Below are positions 18,141 through 29,818 of a DNA stretch of 64,000 bases, piece after piece; the stretch's first letter is position 1; every line of letters begins with the position of its first letter. Both the position numbers and the translations under genes were made by a program. Under the pieces are notes generated by a model. That model was not told the DNA's origin. It ran no database searches and saw only the letters and a list, made by a program, of their open reading frames with translations. The DNA comes from Psychrobacter sp. WY6 (GTDB lineage Bacteria > Pseudomonadota > Gammaproteobacteria > Pseudomonadales > Moraxellaceae): positions 2,852,001 through 2,916,000 of the forward strand of contig NZ_CP049902.1 of NCBI RefSeq assembly GCF_018448495.1, read 5' to 3'.

Positions 18141-19784
18141 TTAATCAGGTTTTTCAAGATCAGGTGGGCCTGTCAGCAAATCTTCATCACGAAATTCATT
18201 GGCTGAATTATGCTCTGCTGACTCTTCGGTGACAAACCATTGCTGGTTGCGATACAGTATCAAACGATCTCGACTCAAGCCGCGTAATAATGAGTACATC
18301 ATAACGACTATCACAATCGCAAAAGGGAAACCTGACACAATTGAAGCCGCTTGTAGCGCACTCAAGCCACCTGCTGCTAATAGTACGGCAGCGATAACAC
18401 CCTCTGTACCTGCCCAAAATAGGCGCTGAATTTTCGGTGGATTGGCATCGCCACCTGAGGTCAACATATCAATCACAAAACTGGCAGAATCCGATGACGT
18501 GACAAACCAAAGCACAATCATCACTACGATAAGCAAGTTCAAAGCTGACGTAAATGGATAAGATTCCATCAGTTTAAAGATGGCACTGCCAGTATCTGCT
18601 TGGACAGCCTCAATCAAGCCAGGACTAATGAGACTGGGATCAGCGGCTGCCATTAATTCCATATTAACGGCTGAACCACCGAAAGCGGTGAACCATAAGA
18701 ACAAGATGGTGATAGGAATTAATAACACCCCTAAGATAAACTCACGAATGGTTCGACCACGAGAGATACGAGCCACGAACACACCAACGAAAGGCGACCA
18801 GCTTATCCACCATGCCCAATAGAAAATCGTCCATGATGCTTGCCAGTTTTCTTGACCATCATACGATTCTGTCCAAAGACCTAATGGCACAATTTGATGT
18901 AAATAATTGCCAATATTTTCTACAAAGCTATTAAAGATAAACTGGGTCGGGCCTAAAATAATCACAAAACTGAGCAATATCACAGTAAATAATATATTGG
19001 TATCACTTAAGCGCTTAATCCCCTTATCTAGCCCCATAAATAGAGACAGACCTGCCAACATAGTGATTAAGGCAATCAAAATAATTTGCACTGTAATATT
19101 ATTGGGTATGCCAAATAACGTCTCAAGACCTGAGTTAATTTGCAATACCCCAAGACCTAAAGTGGTCACTACTCCAAACATCGTACCGAATACCGCTAAA
19201 TCTACCGTATGACCCCAGCCACCATAAATCTTTTTGCCCAAGATAGGATATAGTGTCGAACGGATGGCCAGCGGTAAGCCCACTCGGTAATGGAAATAAG
19301 CCAATGACAACGCGACCATGCCATAGAGTGCCCACACATGTAAACCATAGTGCAAAAACGAGATATTCATCGCTTGCTTGGCGGCAGCCACTGTTTCAGC
19401 TTCTCCTAGCGGCGGCGCCATAAAATGATACAAGGGTTCAGCCGTACCCCAGTAAAGCAGGCCAATACCGATACCCGCGGAAAATAGCATGCCAATCCAA
19501 GAGACTATATTATACTCTGGTTTTTCATTTTGATGACCAAGCCTGATATCGCCATCATAACGACTAAATCATGTAAAATCCATCACCAACGTTAAGTTGA
19601 CCACCACAATAAGAACCAGCCAAAACGCAAAGACACGAATGCTTGGCATGACCAAATAACAATTGCTTGCTCATTAAAAAGAGCACCAAAAATAATGAAC
19701 ACAAGAATTAATAACGCTGAAGTTAAAAACACAGGTTTACTTACCCGTGGAAAAGGGCCTAAGCGGCCAACTTTACTGATCCAT
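18141..19784 (-). CDS. BCCT family transporter (betaine/choline/carnitine), 5' end disrupted
   Basis: Secondary transporter for trimethylammonium osmolytes. The 449-residue intact part covers nearly all membrane helices, including the BCCT signature WTIFYWAWWISWSPFVGVFVARISRGRTIRE read as two adjoining blocks. The first about 100 residues are recovered only by joining frames: a start at 19784 with VGRLGPFPRVSKPVF, then at least three breaks between 19510 and 19782. It is a close paralogue of the next gene (20014-21666). The cluster of lesions at one end could be poor sequence or real decay. One codon is also missing relative to the paralogue in the DLAVFGTMFG segment. Minus-strand terminator at 18081. 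Confidence 0.82.
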
Positions 19785-19882
19785 TAGTCATCTCAATTTT
19801 TGAAGGGCTCACCTTAACATAACTGCACAACTATCAAATCGAATCAGACACTTTATAACCTTGCTATTGGTCAACAAATAAA

Positions 19883-19914
19883 AAATCCTAAGATAACGAT
19901 GCATCTTAGGATTT
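19883..19914 (-). terminator. Rho-independent terminator of the second BCCT gene
   Basis: A 12-bp perfect stem AAATCCTAAGAT/ATCTTAGGATTT is followed on the minus strand by TTTTTTATTT, 100 bases after the BCCT stop codon. It implies separate transcription of the two BCCT genes. Confidence 0.85.
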
Positions 19915-20013
19915 CAAATCACAATTGTTATATTGTGTTTTACGTAAAAAAGAAGAAGCTAACTGCCTGATTCATTTCATAAAAACAGTATTAAAGCTGA
20001 TATATATAATCTG

Positions 20014-21666
20014 CTAATCACCTTTCACGATTTTAGGTGGTCCTTTTAATAAGTGCTCATCAGCAAACTCATTGGCTGAATTATGATCTGCGGATTCTTC
20101 GGTAATAAAATGCTGCTGAGCGCGATACAGTATCAAACGATCTCGGCTTAAGCCACGAAGTAACGCATACATCATCGCAAATACTACTAAAACAAAGGGT
20201 AATCCTGCAACGATAGCCGCTGCTTGTAATGCACTTAGTCCACCAGCAGCAAGCAAAACAGCAGCAATGATACCTTCCGTACTTGCCCAGAATAAACGCT
20301 GGATTTTTGGTGGGTTGGTATCACCACCTGCGGTCAACATATCAATCACAAAGCTTGCTGAATCGGATGAAGTCACAAACCAAAGGACAATCATAACGAC
20401 AATCATTAAAGTGACTGGTTGTGCCAATGGATAAAATTCAACCAATTTAAAAATTGCACTACCAAAATCCGTTTGCACGGCTTCTACCAATCCTGGACTG
20501 GCCATAGCGGGATCAAGCGCCGCTAAAAGCTCCATATGGATAGCAACGCCACCGAAAGTGGTGAACCAAAAGAACAAAATCAGCATGGGAATCAATAAAA
20601 CACCCAATATAAACTCACGAATGGTACGACCACGACTGATACGCGCGATAAATACGCCAACAAACGGCGCCCAACTTACCCACCATGCCCAATAAAATAT
20701 CGTCCATGATGACTGCCAATTTTCTTGACCTTCATACGATTCACCCCACAGACCTAGCGGTACAACTACCGAAAGATAATTGCCAACATTTTCAAGATAG
20801 CTATCAAAGATAAAAAGCGTCGGCCCTAAGATGACCATAAACCCGAGTAAGATTGCCGTCAGTCCGATATTAATATCGCTCAAGCGCTTAATACCCTTGT
20901 CTAAACCCATCATGACGGAAAAAGCAGCTAAAATAGTAACGAAAACAATCAGACCGATCTGTATCGTTAGATTATTAGGAACACCAAATAATCGCTCAAG
21001 TCCTGAATTAATTTGCATAACGCCAAGACCAAGCGACGTTACCACACCAAACATCGTACCAAATACCGCTAAGATATCAACGGCATGTCCCCACGAGCCA
21101 TAGATTTTTTTCCCCAATAGAGGATAAAGCGTTGAGCGAATCGATAACGGCAAGCCACGGCGAAAGTGAAAATAAGCCAAAGACAATGCAACAATCGCGT
21201 ATAGCGCCCATGCATGTAAGCCCCAATGCAAGAATGTAAAATTTATGGCTTGCTTGGCGGCTTCTATCGTTTCCGCTTCTCCGAGTGGTGGTGCCATAAA
21301 GTGATACAAGGGCTCAGCTGTCCCCCAATACACCAATCCTATACCAATACCAGCAGAGAACAACATCCCTATCCATGAGAACAAACTGTACTGTGGCGTC
21401 TCAGTTTGTGCACCTAGACGAATATCGCCATAACGGCTCATCGCGAGATAAATACAAAGCAACAATGCTAAATTTACTAAAATAATAAATAACCAGCCGA
21501 ACTTATCTGTAATAAAGTTCTGCAAAAAGCTAAATAACACACCAGCGGTTTCAGTAAAGAAAGCACCAAAGATAATAAATCCAACGATAAGTAGCGCTGA
21601 AGTAATAAACACAGGTTTACTTACCCGTGGAAAAGGGCCTAACCTGCCAACTTTTACATGATCCAT
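20014..21666 (-). CDS. BCCT family transporter, intact
   Basis: A 550-residue betaine/choline/carnitine transporter with twelve predicted membrane helices. Signature segments are GMLFSAGIGIGLVYWGTAEP (sodium/substrate site region) and FYWAWWVSWAPFVGVFIARI. The cytoplasmic C-terminus is short and acidic (EESADHNSANEFADEHLL), so strong osmosensing through a long basic tail as in BetP is unlikely. It is the upstream member of a tandem paralogous pair, both ending in GPP plus charged residues. Osmoprotectant uptake fits a cold- and salt-tolerant organism. The exact substrate is not predictable from sequence. Confidence 0.9.
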   Translation of the reverse strand: MDHVKVGRLGPFPRVSKPVFITSALLIVGFIIFGAFFTETAGVLFSFLQNFITDKFGWLFIILVNLALLLCIYLAMSRYGDIRLGAQTETPQYSLFSWIGMLFSAGIGIGLVYWGTAEPLYHFMAPPLGEAETIEAAKQAINFTFLHWGLHAWALYAIVALSLAYFHFRRGLPLSIRSTLYPLLGKKIYGSWGHAVDILAVFGTMFGVVTSLGLGVMQINSGLERLFGVPNNLTIQIGLIVFVTILAAFSVMMGLDKGIKRLSDINIGLTAILLGFMVILGPTLFIFDSYLENVGNYLSVVVPLGLWGESYEGQENWQSSWTIFYWAWWVSWAPFVGVFIARISRGRTIREFILGVLLIPMLILFFWFTTFGGVAIHMELLAALDPAMASPGLVEAVQTDFGSAIFKLVEFYPLAQPVTLMIVVMIVLWFVTSSDSASFVIDMLTAGGDTNPPKIQRLFWASTEGIIAAVLLAAGGLSALQAAAIVAGLPFVLVVFAMMYALLRGLSRDRLILYRAQQHFITEESADHNSANEFADEHLLKGPPKIVKGD

Positions 21667-21842
21667 TTGTTTGTTAGCCTTAGTTTTTTAGGAAGAATAC
21701 CTTAACAAGATACCTCTCAACTATCAAATCTAATTAGCTATTTACGTTTTTCTTATTGACAGAAATAGAGCAAAACCATTTAGTAGCCTAACCTACAATA
21801 GTGAAAACGCTTGGAAAGTTGAAGAGCAATAGCTATTAATCA

Positions 21843-23095
21843 CTACTGTGGAGTCAATTGTAATAATCCACTATTATCGCCGTCTTCTAACACCCAAACT
21901 TGTCCATCTACATTTAACACACTACGAATACGCTCGCCCATATCATAACGATAGCGCTCAGTCGCGCGGCTATTTTCATCAAAATCGACGACTATCAGCG
22001 CTTTAGAGGATAAGCCACTAATGAGCGCATTACCTTGCCACGCTGGGAAATCATTATATTGTCCAGCATTATAAATACTCATCGAAGACGGTGATATCAC
22101 TGGCGTCCAACTAATTTTAGGCGGCGTAAACTCAGGGCGCGTCTCATGGTCAGGAATATCCGTGCCTGTATAGTTACGCCCATTTGATACGATTGGCCAA
22201 CCGTAGTTATAACCTTTTTCAATGAGATTGAACTCATCACCGCCCCGTGGTCCCATCTCATGCGCCCAAAGCCTACCTTTTTCATCGAAAGCCATACCCA
22301 ATACATTACGATGACCGATTGTCCAAAACTGCGCGGCAATGTCATTGCTATTATCTACAAAAGGGTTATCTGCTGGCACTGAGCCATCAAGATTTAACCT
22401 AATAATTTTGCCCAAATTGACGCTCATATCCTGTGCTGGCGTTTTTTCTTGGCGCTCGCCTGAACTGATATATAAAATTTTCCGTCAGGCGAGAACAGCA
22501 AGCGATGACTATAATGCCCCTGCCCTTTTACTTTCGGTGTTTGCTCCCAAATGGGCGTAAAATCCTGCAAATGTGGCGTGGCTGTATCCAATCCTATCAA
22601 TGTCGCTTTGATAACTTTAGCACCAAACTTATTATTATCAGTGTCATTCCCTGCTTCAACGTAGCTCATATAGACATGATTAGAAGTAGCAAAATCTGGT
22701 GCAAGAACGATATCGCCAAGACCACCTTGCCCACCATAAGCCACTTTCGGTATACCACTGATGGTTGTCTTGGCACCTGTTGCCGTATCAACAATGAATA
22801 ACTCGCCTGTCTTTTGGGTGACAAGTAATTTAGGGGGTTCATTATTAACGGTAGGTAATGCTGTCATTGCCCAAGGCTCATCAAACGTAGCAATTTTCTT
22901 GGTGATAAAGGCGGGTTTTTCGGTACTTGCTAGCGACTCACTAGCAGAGGCTTGTCCTTCTCTATAGTCTGTCAGGTCTTCATGGGTATTGACGGCAGTT
23001 TGATTGGAGCAAGCAGGAGCACTAAACAGCAGTGCGCTGATCATTATCGGTAACATTAATGGCGTGCTTAGGTGCTGCATACTGATGATCGTCAT
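21843..23095 (-). CDS. PQQ-dependent aldose sugar dehydrogenase-like protein (YliI family), one frameshift
   Basis: Six-bladed propeller quinoprotein of the soluble glucose/aldose dehydrogenase (GSDH) family, acting in the periplasm. Typical segments are FDEPWAM at the start of the domain, GGQGGLGDIVLAPDF, GHYSHRLLFSPDGKFYIS, IGHRNVLGMAFD and HEMGPRGGDEFNLI, with cofactor-binding His and Arg residues. One base is lost near 22465; repair reads SSGERQEKTPAQDM between the halves, for about 417 residues. The N-terminus is a signal peptide ending SAPAC, possibly a weak lipobox. A start downstream of 23095 is also possible. Sugar substrate unknown. No PQQ biosynthesis genes are in the window. Confidence 0.8.
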
Positions 23096-23210
23096 TTTGT
23101 CGTCTCCGTAACTGTTGATGTCTTATTCCTATTGCTTAGTTTTTAGTGCTTAGTTTATTTATAACATAGTCAAAGCACTCAAACCGTAAATAATAATAGC
23201 GCACAAAAAA

Positions 23211-23253
23211 ACCCCTTACCTGCCTGTAGAAAAAATAGGCAAGTAAGAGGTTG
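23211..23253 (-). terminator. Rho-independent terminator of clpB
   Basis: On the minus strand a 14-bp stem (AGGCAGGTAAGGGG with CCTCTTACTTGCCT, two G-U pairs) is followed by T7. The pairs that would be C-A mismatches on the plus strand are wobbles on the minus strand, which fixes the direction. Confidence 0.8.
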
Positions 23254-23284
23254 GTTTTAAACCACGGTCAGTTAGAGTTAGATA

Positions 23285-25879
23285 TTAATTCATGCTACGT
23301 TTCTCAAACACCAACTTATCATCTGCGCCGACATCGACTTTGATGATATCTCCTGCGCCAAAATCACCAGCCAATAGCTTCAATGACAATGGGTTTTCAA
23401 TCTCCTGTTGGATCGCACGTTTTAGTGGGCGTGCGCCATAGACAGGATCATAACCAATCGCAACCAGTTTGTTCATCGCATCAGCTGATAACTCAATATC
23501 CATCTCACGCTCATGCAAGCGCTGACGTAAGCGATCCAACTGAATCGCAGCAATACCTGACATCTGCGACATACCGAGGCGGATGGAATACCAAATCTCG
23601 TCGATACGGTTTGACAAACTCTGGGCGGAAATGCTGCCCACTGATTCCATCACCTCAGCTTTGATGTCTTCGTAACTTTCACCGACCATCTCTTGGATTT
23701 TATGCGAACCCAAGTTACTGGTCATAATGATGACGTTGTTTTTGAAGTCCACCAGCGACCCTGTGAGTCCGTTAAGCGACCATCGTCCAATACTTGTAGC
23801 AAGATATTGAACACATCAGGGTGCGCTTTTTCAACTTCATCAAACAAAATCACACTATAAGGCTTACGGCGTACCGCTTCCGTTAATGCACCACCTTCTT
23901 CGTAGCCCACATAACCTGGAGGCGCACCCACCAAACGACTGACACTGTGCTTCTCCATATACTCACTCATGTCGATACGAACAATCGCATCCTCACTATC
24001 GAATAAGAAGTTCGCTAGTGACTTGGTCAATTCAGTCTTACCGACACCCGTTGGTCCTAAGAATAAGAACGAACCTGAAGGGCGATTCGGATCAGACAAA
24101 CCAGCACGGCTACGGCGTACCGCATTGGCTACCGCTTCGACTGCTTCATCTTGACCGATGACGCGTTCATGGAGCTTTTCTTCCATCGCTATCATCTTGT
24201 CACGCTCGCCTTGCATCATTTTACTCACAGGAATACCTGTTGCTGCCGCTACGACTTCGGCAATTTCATTATCCGTGACTTTGTTACGTAGTAGTTTTAC
24301 ACCACTACCTTCGCCTGTCTGCTCTTTTGTTCTGCCAAGTCAGACTCAGTAATGCGGCGCTCAAGCTGCGGAATCGTTTCATACTGCAGCTTACTCATGG
24401 TCTCGTAATCACCTTCACGACTGGCTTTATCATAAGCAATACGCGCTTTATCCAGCTCGTCTTTTAGCTGCTGACTGCCTTTGACCAAGGCTTTTTCTGC
24501 TTGCCAAATCTCGTTAAGGTCAGCGTACTCTTTTTCTAGCTCTTCAATTTGTGCATCAAGCACTTTACGCTCGGCTTGCGCACCAGCGTCTTCTTCATTT
24601 TTGAGCACTTCGCGCTGCATTTTCAACTGAATCAAGCGACTATCAAGCTTACCTAAGGCTTCAGGCTTGCTGTCCATCTCCATACGTAAACGACTTGCCG
24701 CTTCATCAATTAAGTCAATCGCTTTATCTGGCAGTTTGCGATCGGTAATATAACGATGGCTCATCCGCGCAGCAGCAATAATCGCGCTGTCTTGGATATC
24801 AACACCGTGATGCAGCTCATAACGCTCTTTTAGACCACGCAAAATCGCAATGGTGTCTTCGACCGTTGGCTCATCGACCAGTACCTTTTGAAAACGACGC
24901 TCAAGCGCCGCATCTTTTTCGATATATTGGCGATATTCATCGAGAGTTGTCGCACCGACACAGTGTAGCTCACCACGCGCAAGCGCAGGTTTTAGCATAT
25001 TACCAGCATCCATCGCGCCATCGGCTTTACCAGCACCTACTAAAGTATGCAATTCATCGATAAATAAGATGACATTGCCTTCTTGCTTTGATAAATCGCT
25101 GAGTACCGCTTTGAGTCGCTCTTCAAACTCACCACGGAATTTTGCACCGCAATCAATGAGCCCAAATCTAACGACAACACTTCTTTGCGGCGTAGTCCTT
25201 CTGGCACGTCACCATTGATGATTTTTTGTGCCAAACCTTCAATGATAGCCGTTTTACCAACACCTGGTTCACCAATCAATACTGGGTTATTTTTGGTACG
25301 ACGCGACAGTACTTGAATGGTACGACGAATCTCTTCATCGCGACCAATCACAGGGTCAAGCTTACCAAGTTCCGCCTGCTCAGTTAAGTTAATGGTATAT
25401 TTATTCAGCGCATCACGCTGATCTTCAGCATTTTGATTATTCACGGTATCATCACCTCGCAATTGCTCAATGACAGTTTTTAATTTACTCGCTGTTACGC
25501 CCGCACTCTCAAATATCTTTTTGGTTTCGCCTTGCTCAGCGAGCGCCAACATCACCCATTCAGTGGCGATAAAATCATCGCCTTCTTTTTGTGCTTGGCG
25601 GTCTGCCAAGTTCAAAATTTTAACCGAATTTGGGTTTAAATTTACATCACCGGTTGGCTCACTAATCGTTGCTTGATTGTCGAGCGCTTTTGCCACACCA
25701 TTCTTTAGCGCAGGGATAGACGCGCCTGCTTGTTGGCAGATAGATAAATTAGACTCATCCTGTAGCAATACTGCAAGCAGATGCACAGGATCAATACCTG
25801 TATGGTCACGTCCCAATGCTAGGCTCTGTGCTTCTTGAATGGCTGATTGTAGTTTCTGGGTAAATTTTTCGAACCTCAT
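23285..25879 (-). CDS. clpB: ATP-dependent disaggregase chaperone ClpB, three frameshifts
   Basis: Hexameric AAA+ unfoldase that works with DnaK to dissolve aggregates after heat or other stress. Order of domains: Clp N-domain ([20 protein letters not shown]), AAA-1 with [16 protein letters not shown] and [17 protein letters not shown], the coiled-coil middle domain (about residues 400-530, charged, [18 protein letters not shown]), AAA-2 with [12 protein letters not shown] and [15 protein letters not shown], and a C-terminal ClpB_D2-small domain. Frame breaks are near 25150, 24316 and 23755 and rejoin to about 864 residues, the usual length. The middle domain separates ClpB from ClpA. Likely under heat-shock control (see 26004). 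Confidence 0.93.
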
Positions 25880-26003
25880 AATTGTATCCTTTTATAATTA
25901 GTATTATCAGTCAGTGGATGCAACATAAAATACCGAACGCGCAGCATTTAAACATAGCGCTTATCGTCAATTTTATCGTGCTTCAATCACCGTTAGTTGT
26001 TAT

Positions 26004-26032
26004 ATATAGGGTATAACATACAAGATTTCAAC
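26004..26032 (-). promoter_or_regulatory. Candidate sigma-32 promoter of clpB
   Basis: Reading the minus strand, GTTGAAA (26032-26026) is separated by 14 bases from CCCTATAT (26011-26004), close to the heat-shock consensus CTTGAAA and CCCCATnT. It is about 125 bases upstream of the clpB start. Assignment is by eye from consensus and from the known heat-shock control of clpB. I see no other feature in the 25880-26204 gap. Confidence 0.5.
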
Positions 26033-26209
26033 CTACTTGTGCAAGTTGTCAATCAATTTCTATGACTTATTAGTAAATACTGAAAAATAGTAAGATTTTA
26101 TATAGGTAAAAACCTTACCCATAGCAATGATATTATCACAAACTATCAATAGGCACACTAAGAGAGTATTTCAAGAGGATAAATAAAAAAACAACTAAAA
26201 GAGAGGCTT

Positions 26210-26238
26210 GCTCAACAATGAAAGGCAAGCAAGAGACA
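26210..26238 (-). terminator. Probable terminator of the L,D-transpeptidase gene
   Basis: GAGGCTTGC and GCAAGC with partly paired flanks form a hairpin, followed on the minus strand by TCTCTTTTAGTTGTTTTTTTATT. The stem is imperfect. Confidence 0.4.
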
Positions 26239-26310
26239 GCGATAGCAGAGATTTTAATGCGCTGTAACTGCTAGAAATGTACTACACGATAGTCAGCATT
26301 AACATAACGC

Positions 26311-26901
26311 TCATTCTACAATTTCTATCGATGTGCCAACATTAACTGCCGCCATAATCTCATCCATCTCATTATCAGTGACGGCAATGCAACCATCGGT
26401 CCAATCACGTTGTTGGTTAATCCACGCTAGATGACCGAAGCCGTTCATCTGCCCATGAATCATAATATCGCCACCAGGATGGACGCCGCGTGATCGTGCC
26501 CGAGCTTTGTCCGCAGCATTGGGGTAGCTTATATGGATGGAGCGATGGGCAATAGAGTTCTCATTCTTATAATCTAAGATGTACGCCCCCACGGGTGTGC
26601 GCTCATCGCCTTGCTGCTGTTTATGACCAACCGGACTATCCCCTAGCGCAATACGATAGGATTTAATCACTTTATCACCACTCAATAGCTGCAAAATACG
26701 GTCGGATTTATCGACAAAAACTTTATCGATAACCACCGTACTAGAAATAGGCTGACCATTATTGCCTGTACTTTTTGCATCCGAGGAGGCTGTTTTGACA
26801 TACCCTATCGCACTGGTGCTCATAATGGTGGTCAGTCCCAGTCCTATCACGACAAACAATCGACGCGGCTTTTTGCTGAAATGTAGAGAAAACAATGACA
26901 T
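26311..26901 (-). CDS. L,D-transpeptidase (YkuD domain), exported
   Basis: A 196-residue periplasmic enzyme of the ErfK/YbiS type, which forms 3-3 peptidoglycan cross-links or attaches proteins to murein. It has a basic signal peptide with hydrophobic core (LFVVIGLGLTTIMSTSAIGY), then the YkuD domain with DSPVGHKQQQGDERTPVGAY, the catalytic His segment IMIHGQMNG and the Cys motif DWTDGCIAVTDNEMDEI. Here the usual S-x-G-C is T-D-G-C, seen in other members. No LysM or other wall-binding domain. It lies between clpB and a MITE and seems monocistronic. Confidence 0.87.
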   Translation of the reverse strand: MSLFSLHFSKKPRRLFVVIGLGLTTIMSTSAIGYVKTASSDAKSTGNNGQPISSTVVIDKVFVDKSDRILQLLSGDKVIKSYRIALGDSPVGHKQQQGDERTPVGAYILDYKNENSIAHRSIHISYPNAADKARARSRGVHPGGDIMIHGQMNGFGHLAWINQQRDWTDGCIAVTDNEMDEIMAAVNVGTSIEIVE

Positions 26902-27008
26902 AGGCTTTAATAACTCCGTTTAGCGTTAAAGAGTGAAATAGCAACATACCACGCTATTAACTTACCAAAGCACTATGCCAGTTTTTGTGAAAATTTCATG
27001 GATAACAT

Positions 27009-27183
27009 TAGGGCGTGTCCTCAATTCAATCGTTTACTTTCTAAATGGCCTAAAAATAGCTAGATTTTGCCAAACATCGTCAAATAGCTTATTAATATCT
27101 CGATATTATTTGCGCTACTTTCCTTGTTTGATAGCAATTTATCTCATTTTTATCACCATTTTTAAAATGAGGACACGCCCTAG
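27009..27183. mobile_element. MITE-like element, copy 2 (about 175 bp)
   Basis: Inverted termini TAGGGCGTGTCCTCA and TGAGGACACGCCCTA, and an interior nearly identical to copy 1 at 14718-14892, differing at only a handful of positions by eye. It carries no open frame of interest. It fills over half of the 315-bp gap between the L,D-transpeptidase and SDR genes. A TA target duplication is possible at the edges. Confidence 0.78.
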
Positions 27184-27216
27184 GATCTTTTGAACATAAA
27201 AACTTCATTAATGCCA

Positions 27217-28008
27217 TTACACCATACGAATCGCGCCATCTAAGCGAATGACTTCTCCATTGAGATAGGCATTATCAATGATATGCATGACCAACTTGGC
27301 AAACTCATTGGGATTGCCCAGACGCTTAGGATAAGGTACGCCTGCCTCTAGTTGTTCGCGCGCTTTTTCAGGGATAGTCTCCATCATCGGTGTGGCAAAG
27401 ACGCCCGGCGCGATAGTCATCACGCGAATACCATGACGTGCCAGCTCACGTGCTAGCGGTAAAGTGAGACCGACGACACCTGCTTTTGACGATGAATAGC
27501 TCGCTTGCCCTACTTGTCCATCAAAAGCTGCGATAGAAGCCGTATTAATAATGACGCCATTATCAGCGTTCTTCTCTATAGGGCTGTCTGCGGTATTGGC
27601 ATTTGCTACACGCTTTGCAATACTGGCTGCGACCAAACGCGCGACATTAAAGGAACCGACAAGATTAATATTGACGCCGCGACTAAAAGCATCGAGATCT
27701 GCTGGGTTATTATCACGGTCCAGCAGCTTTTGTACCACAGCGATGCCCGCACAGTTGATAGACCCTTGCAAACCGCCAAATTCTTTTTCAGCCGTATCCA
27801 CAGCCGCTTGCACCTCATCACCACTGGTCACATCACAGCGTGTAAAACGCGCATTGTCACCTAGCTCGTCTACCAGTGCTTGCCCTGCTGATTCATTAAG
27901 ATCTGCGATGACGACGTTACCGCCTTGCTTGACAATAGCACGAACCACTGCCTCTCCCAAACCTGATGCACCGCCTGTGACCAAAAAGCTCCGTTGTTCA
28001 ATGTGCAT
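27217..28008 (-). CDS. SDR-family 3-hydroxyacyl-CoA dehydrogenase (type II-like)
   Basis: A 263-residue short-chain dehydrogenase resembling mitochondrial type II 3-hydroxyacyl-CoA dehydrogenase (HSD17B10). It shows FLVTGGASGLGEAVVR (NAD-binding, residues 8-23), the aspartate [16 protein letters not shown], the catalytic Ser in IINTASIAAFDG and YSSSKAGVVGL with catalytic Tyr and Lys, then IRVMTIAPGVFATPMM. NAD preference is suggested by the Asp after beta-2 (IADLNES). It lies 87 bases downstream of an acyl-CoA synthetase gene on the same strand, so the pair would activate and oxidise a fatty or branched acid. Intact frame. Confidence 0.87.
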   Translation of the reverse strand: MHIEQRSFLVTGGASGLGEAVVRAIVKQGGNVVIADLNESAGQALVDELGDNARFTRCDVTSGDEVQAAVDTAEKEFGGLQGSINCAGIAVVQKLLDRDNNPADLDAFSRGVNINLVGSFNVARLVAASIAKRVANANTADSPIEKNADNGVIINTASIAAFDGQVGQASYSSSKAGVVGLTLPLARELARHGIRVMTIAPGVFATPMMETIPEKAREQLEAGVPYPKRLGNPNEFAKLVMHIIDNAYLNGEVIRLDGAIRMV

Positions 28009-28095
28009 AATTATTCCTTTTATTAATGTTTTTACTGTTATTTTTATCAGTCATCGATTTTTATCTTAACCTGACAATATGAGTGCATTGCTTCA

Positions 28096-29818
28096 TTAAG
28101 CCGCAGATAAACTGCGCAGCAAAAAGCGCTGAATTTTACCACTTGGGGTTTTGGGCAACTCTTTTACAAACTCAACTTCGCGCGGATAAGCGTGAGTTGA
28201 TAGACGTCTGCGGACTAAGTCTTGAATTTCTTTGGCAATCTCGTCCGTACCTTCGATACCGTCTTTTAGCACCACATACGACTTAATGGTATGACCACGC
28301 ACTTCGTCTGGCACTCCAACTGCCGCTGACTCTGCAACTGCCTCATGCTCCAGCACTGTGTTTTCAACATCGGTTGGTCCAACTCGGTAACCTGCGGTAA
28401 TGATAATGTCGTCATCACGCCCTGAAAACCAATAGCTGCCATCACTGTGACGCTCAACCACGTCGCCTGTTAAATAGTAATCATCAGCGAAAGCGTCTTT
28501 TTCGTTCCAGCTATAACCGCGGAAATAAAACGCGGGCGATTGACTGACCACTACGGCAAGCTGTCCTTGTTCGCCATCAGAATATTCATGTCATCATCTA
28601 ACACTACCAATGTGTGCCCCGGTAGCGCCATGCCCATCGAGCCAACCGGACATTTATGTGCTAATGCATGGTGCTCACAGCAAGTCATGCCAGTTTCTGT
28701 TTGCCCATACTGATCGCAGACTTTACAGTTTAAATAGGTTTCAACCCAATTGACCACTTCGGTATTTAAGGTCTCGCCTGCTGAATTGGCACAGCGCAGT
28801 GATAATTTAGCCTCACTATCGTTATTATTGTCATTGTGAGCAGCTTCAAACACGCCACTCGATTTCATCATACGAAACGCTGTCGGTGAGGACGCCAAAT
28901 TACTAATCTTATGACGGACCATAAAATCGCGAGTATTTTGTGCATCAAAGCCCGCTTCATTAAAATACGTTGTTACCCCTAATAACAAAGGTCCTGTAAT
29001 CGCATAATAAAGACCGTATGCCCAGCCTGGATCTGCCATGTTCCAGTAATTATCATCTGCTCGCAAGTCAATCGCATAGCGCATGTAGAGATAAAACGCT
29101 GAGAGCGCACTTAGCGGCACACTAACGCCTTTTGATTTACCAACCGTACCCGAGGTAAACATTTGCAGAAAGGGTGCATCAGTATCTAATGAAACCGCGT
29201 CTACCGTTTGCGACTGCGTTGCGACCTTTTCAGCGTAGTTATCATCACCCCAGCTTTGCGCATCTACCTTGCTACCAACCAGCACCATTTTGGTTTGCTT
29301 GGCTAAGTCGTCAAACTTGCCACGATTTTCTTGATTGGTAAAAACCACTTTGGTATTGGCTTTGTCCATCCGATACTTAATCGAATCATAGCCAAAGGCG
29401 GTAAATAACGGTTGATAAACCGCACCGATCCGCCAAGTCGCGAGTACAATGGTGAGCAGCTCAGGAGTGCGAGGTAGCATGGTTGCCACTTGGTCACCAA
29501 TTTGCACGCCATAAGACAACAATAAATTGGCGACTTGTGCGCTTGCCTTATCAAGCTCAGCAGCAAGCTCATGTGCGTTACATTGCCCGACGTATCTTCA
29601 TGCACCAGTGCAATATTATCACCGCGACCATCACGCACATGACGACCGCAACACGCCATATAAGCATTCAAGCGATCCTCTAAATGCTCGCCAAATATCT
29701 CTGTTAATAGCACGTTCATATCAAAGTTATGATAGTAATCGCTGTAGCTCATTGGCGGGTGTGCAGTATGATTTGAAGTGGTATTTATAACTGATAGGTC
29801 TGTAGAAGAGGTGTTCAT
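28096..29818 (-). CDS. AMP-dependent acyl-CoA synthetase (ACSM/acetyl-CoA synthetase-like), two frameshifts
   Basis: Adenylate-forming ligase that activates a carboxylic acid to its CoA thioester. Motifs in order: A3 FTSGTVGKSKG, A5 DQYGQTETG, A7 YYLTGDVVERHSDG, A8 RDDDIIITAGYRVGP, and A10 PKTPSGKIQR with the catalytic Lys. The repaired length is about 574 residues. Frame breaks lie near 29578 (repair reads AHELAAELDKASAQVANLLL) and at about 28551 (between MANKDSL and the GQLAVVVSQSPAFYF segment). The chain-length specificity is not clear; the fold is closest to medium-chain or propionyl-type enzymes. Upstream partner of the SDR at 27217. Confidence 0.87.

Noticed and set aside
18199..19212. 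Plus-strand open frames inside the BCCT genes
   Set aside because: They are antisense to conserved transporter coding sequence, have no ribosome binding sites and encode Pro/Ile/Asn-rich nonsense typical of opposite-strand shadows.
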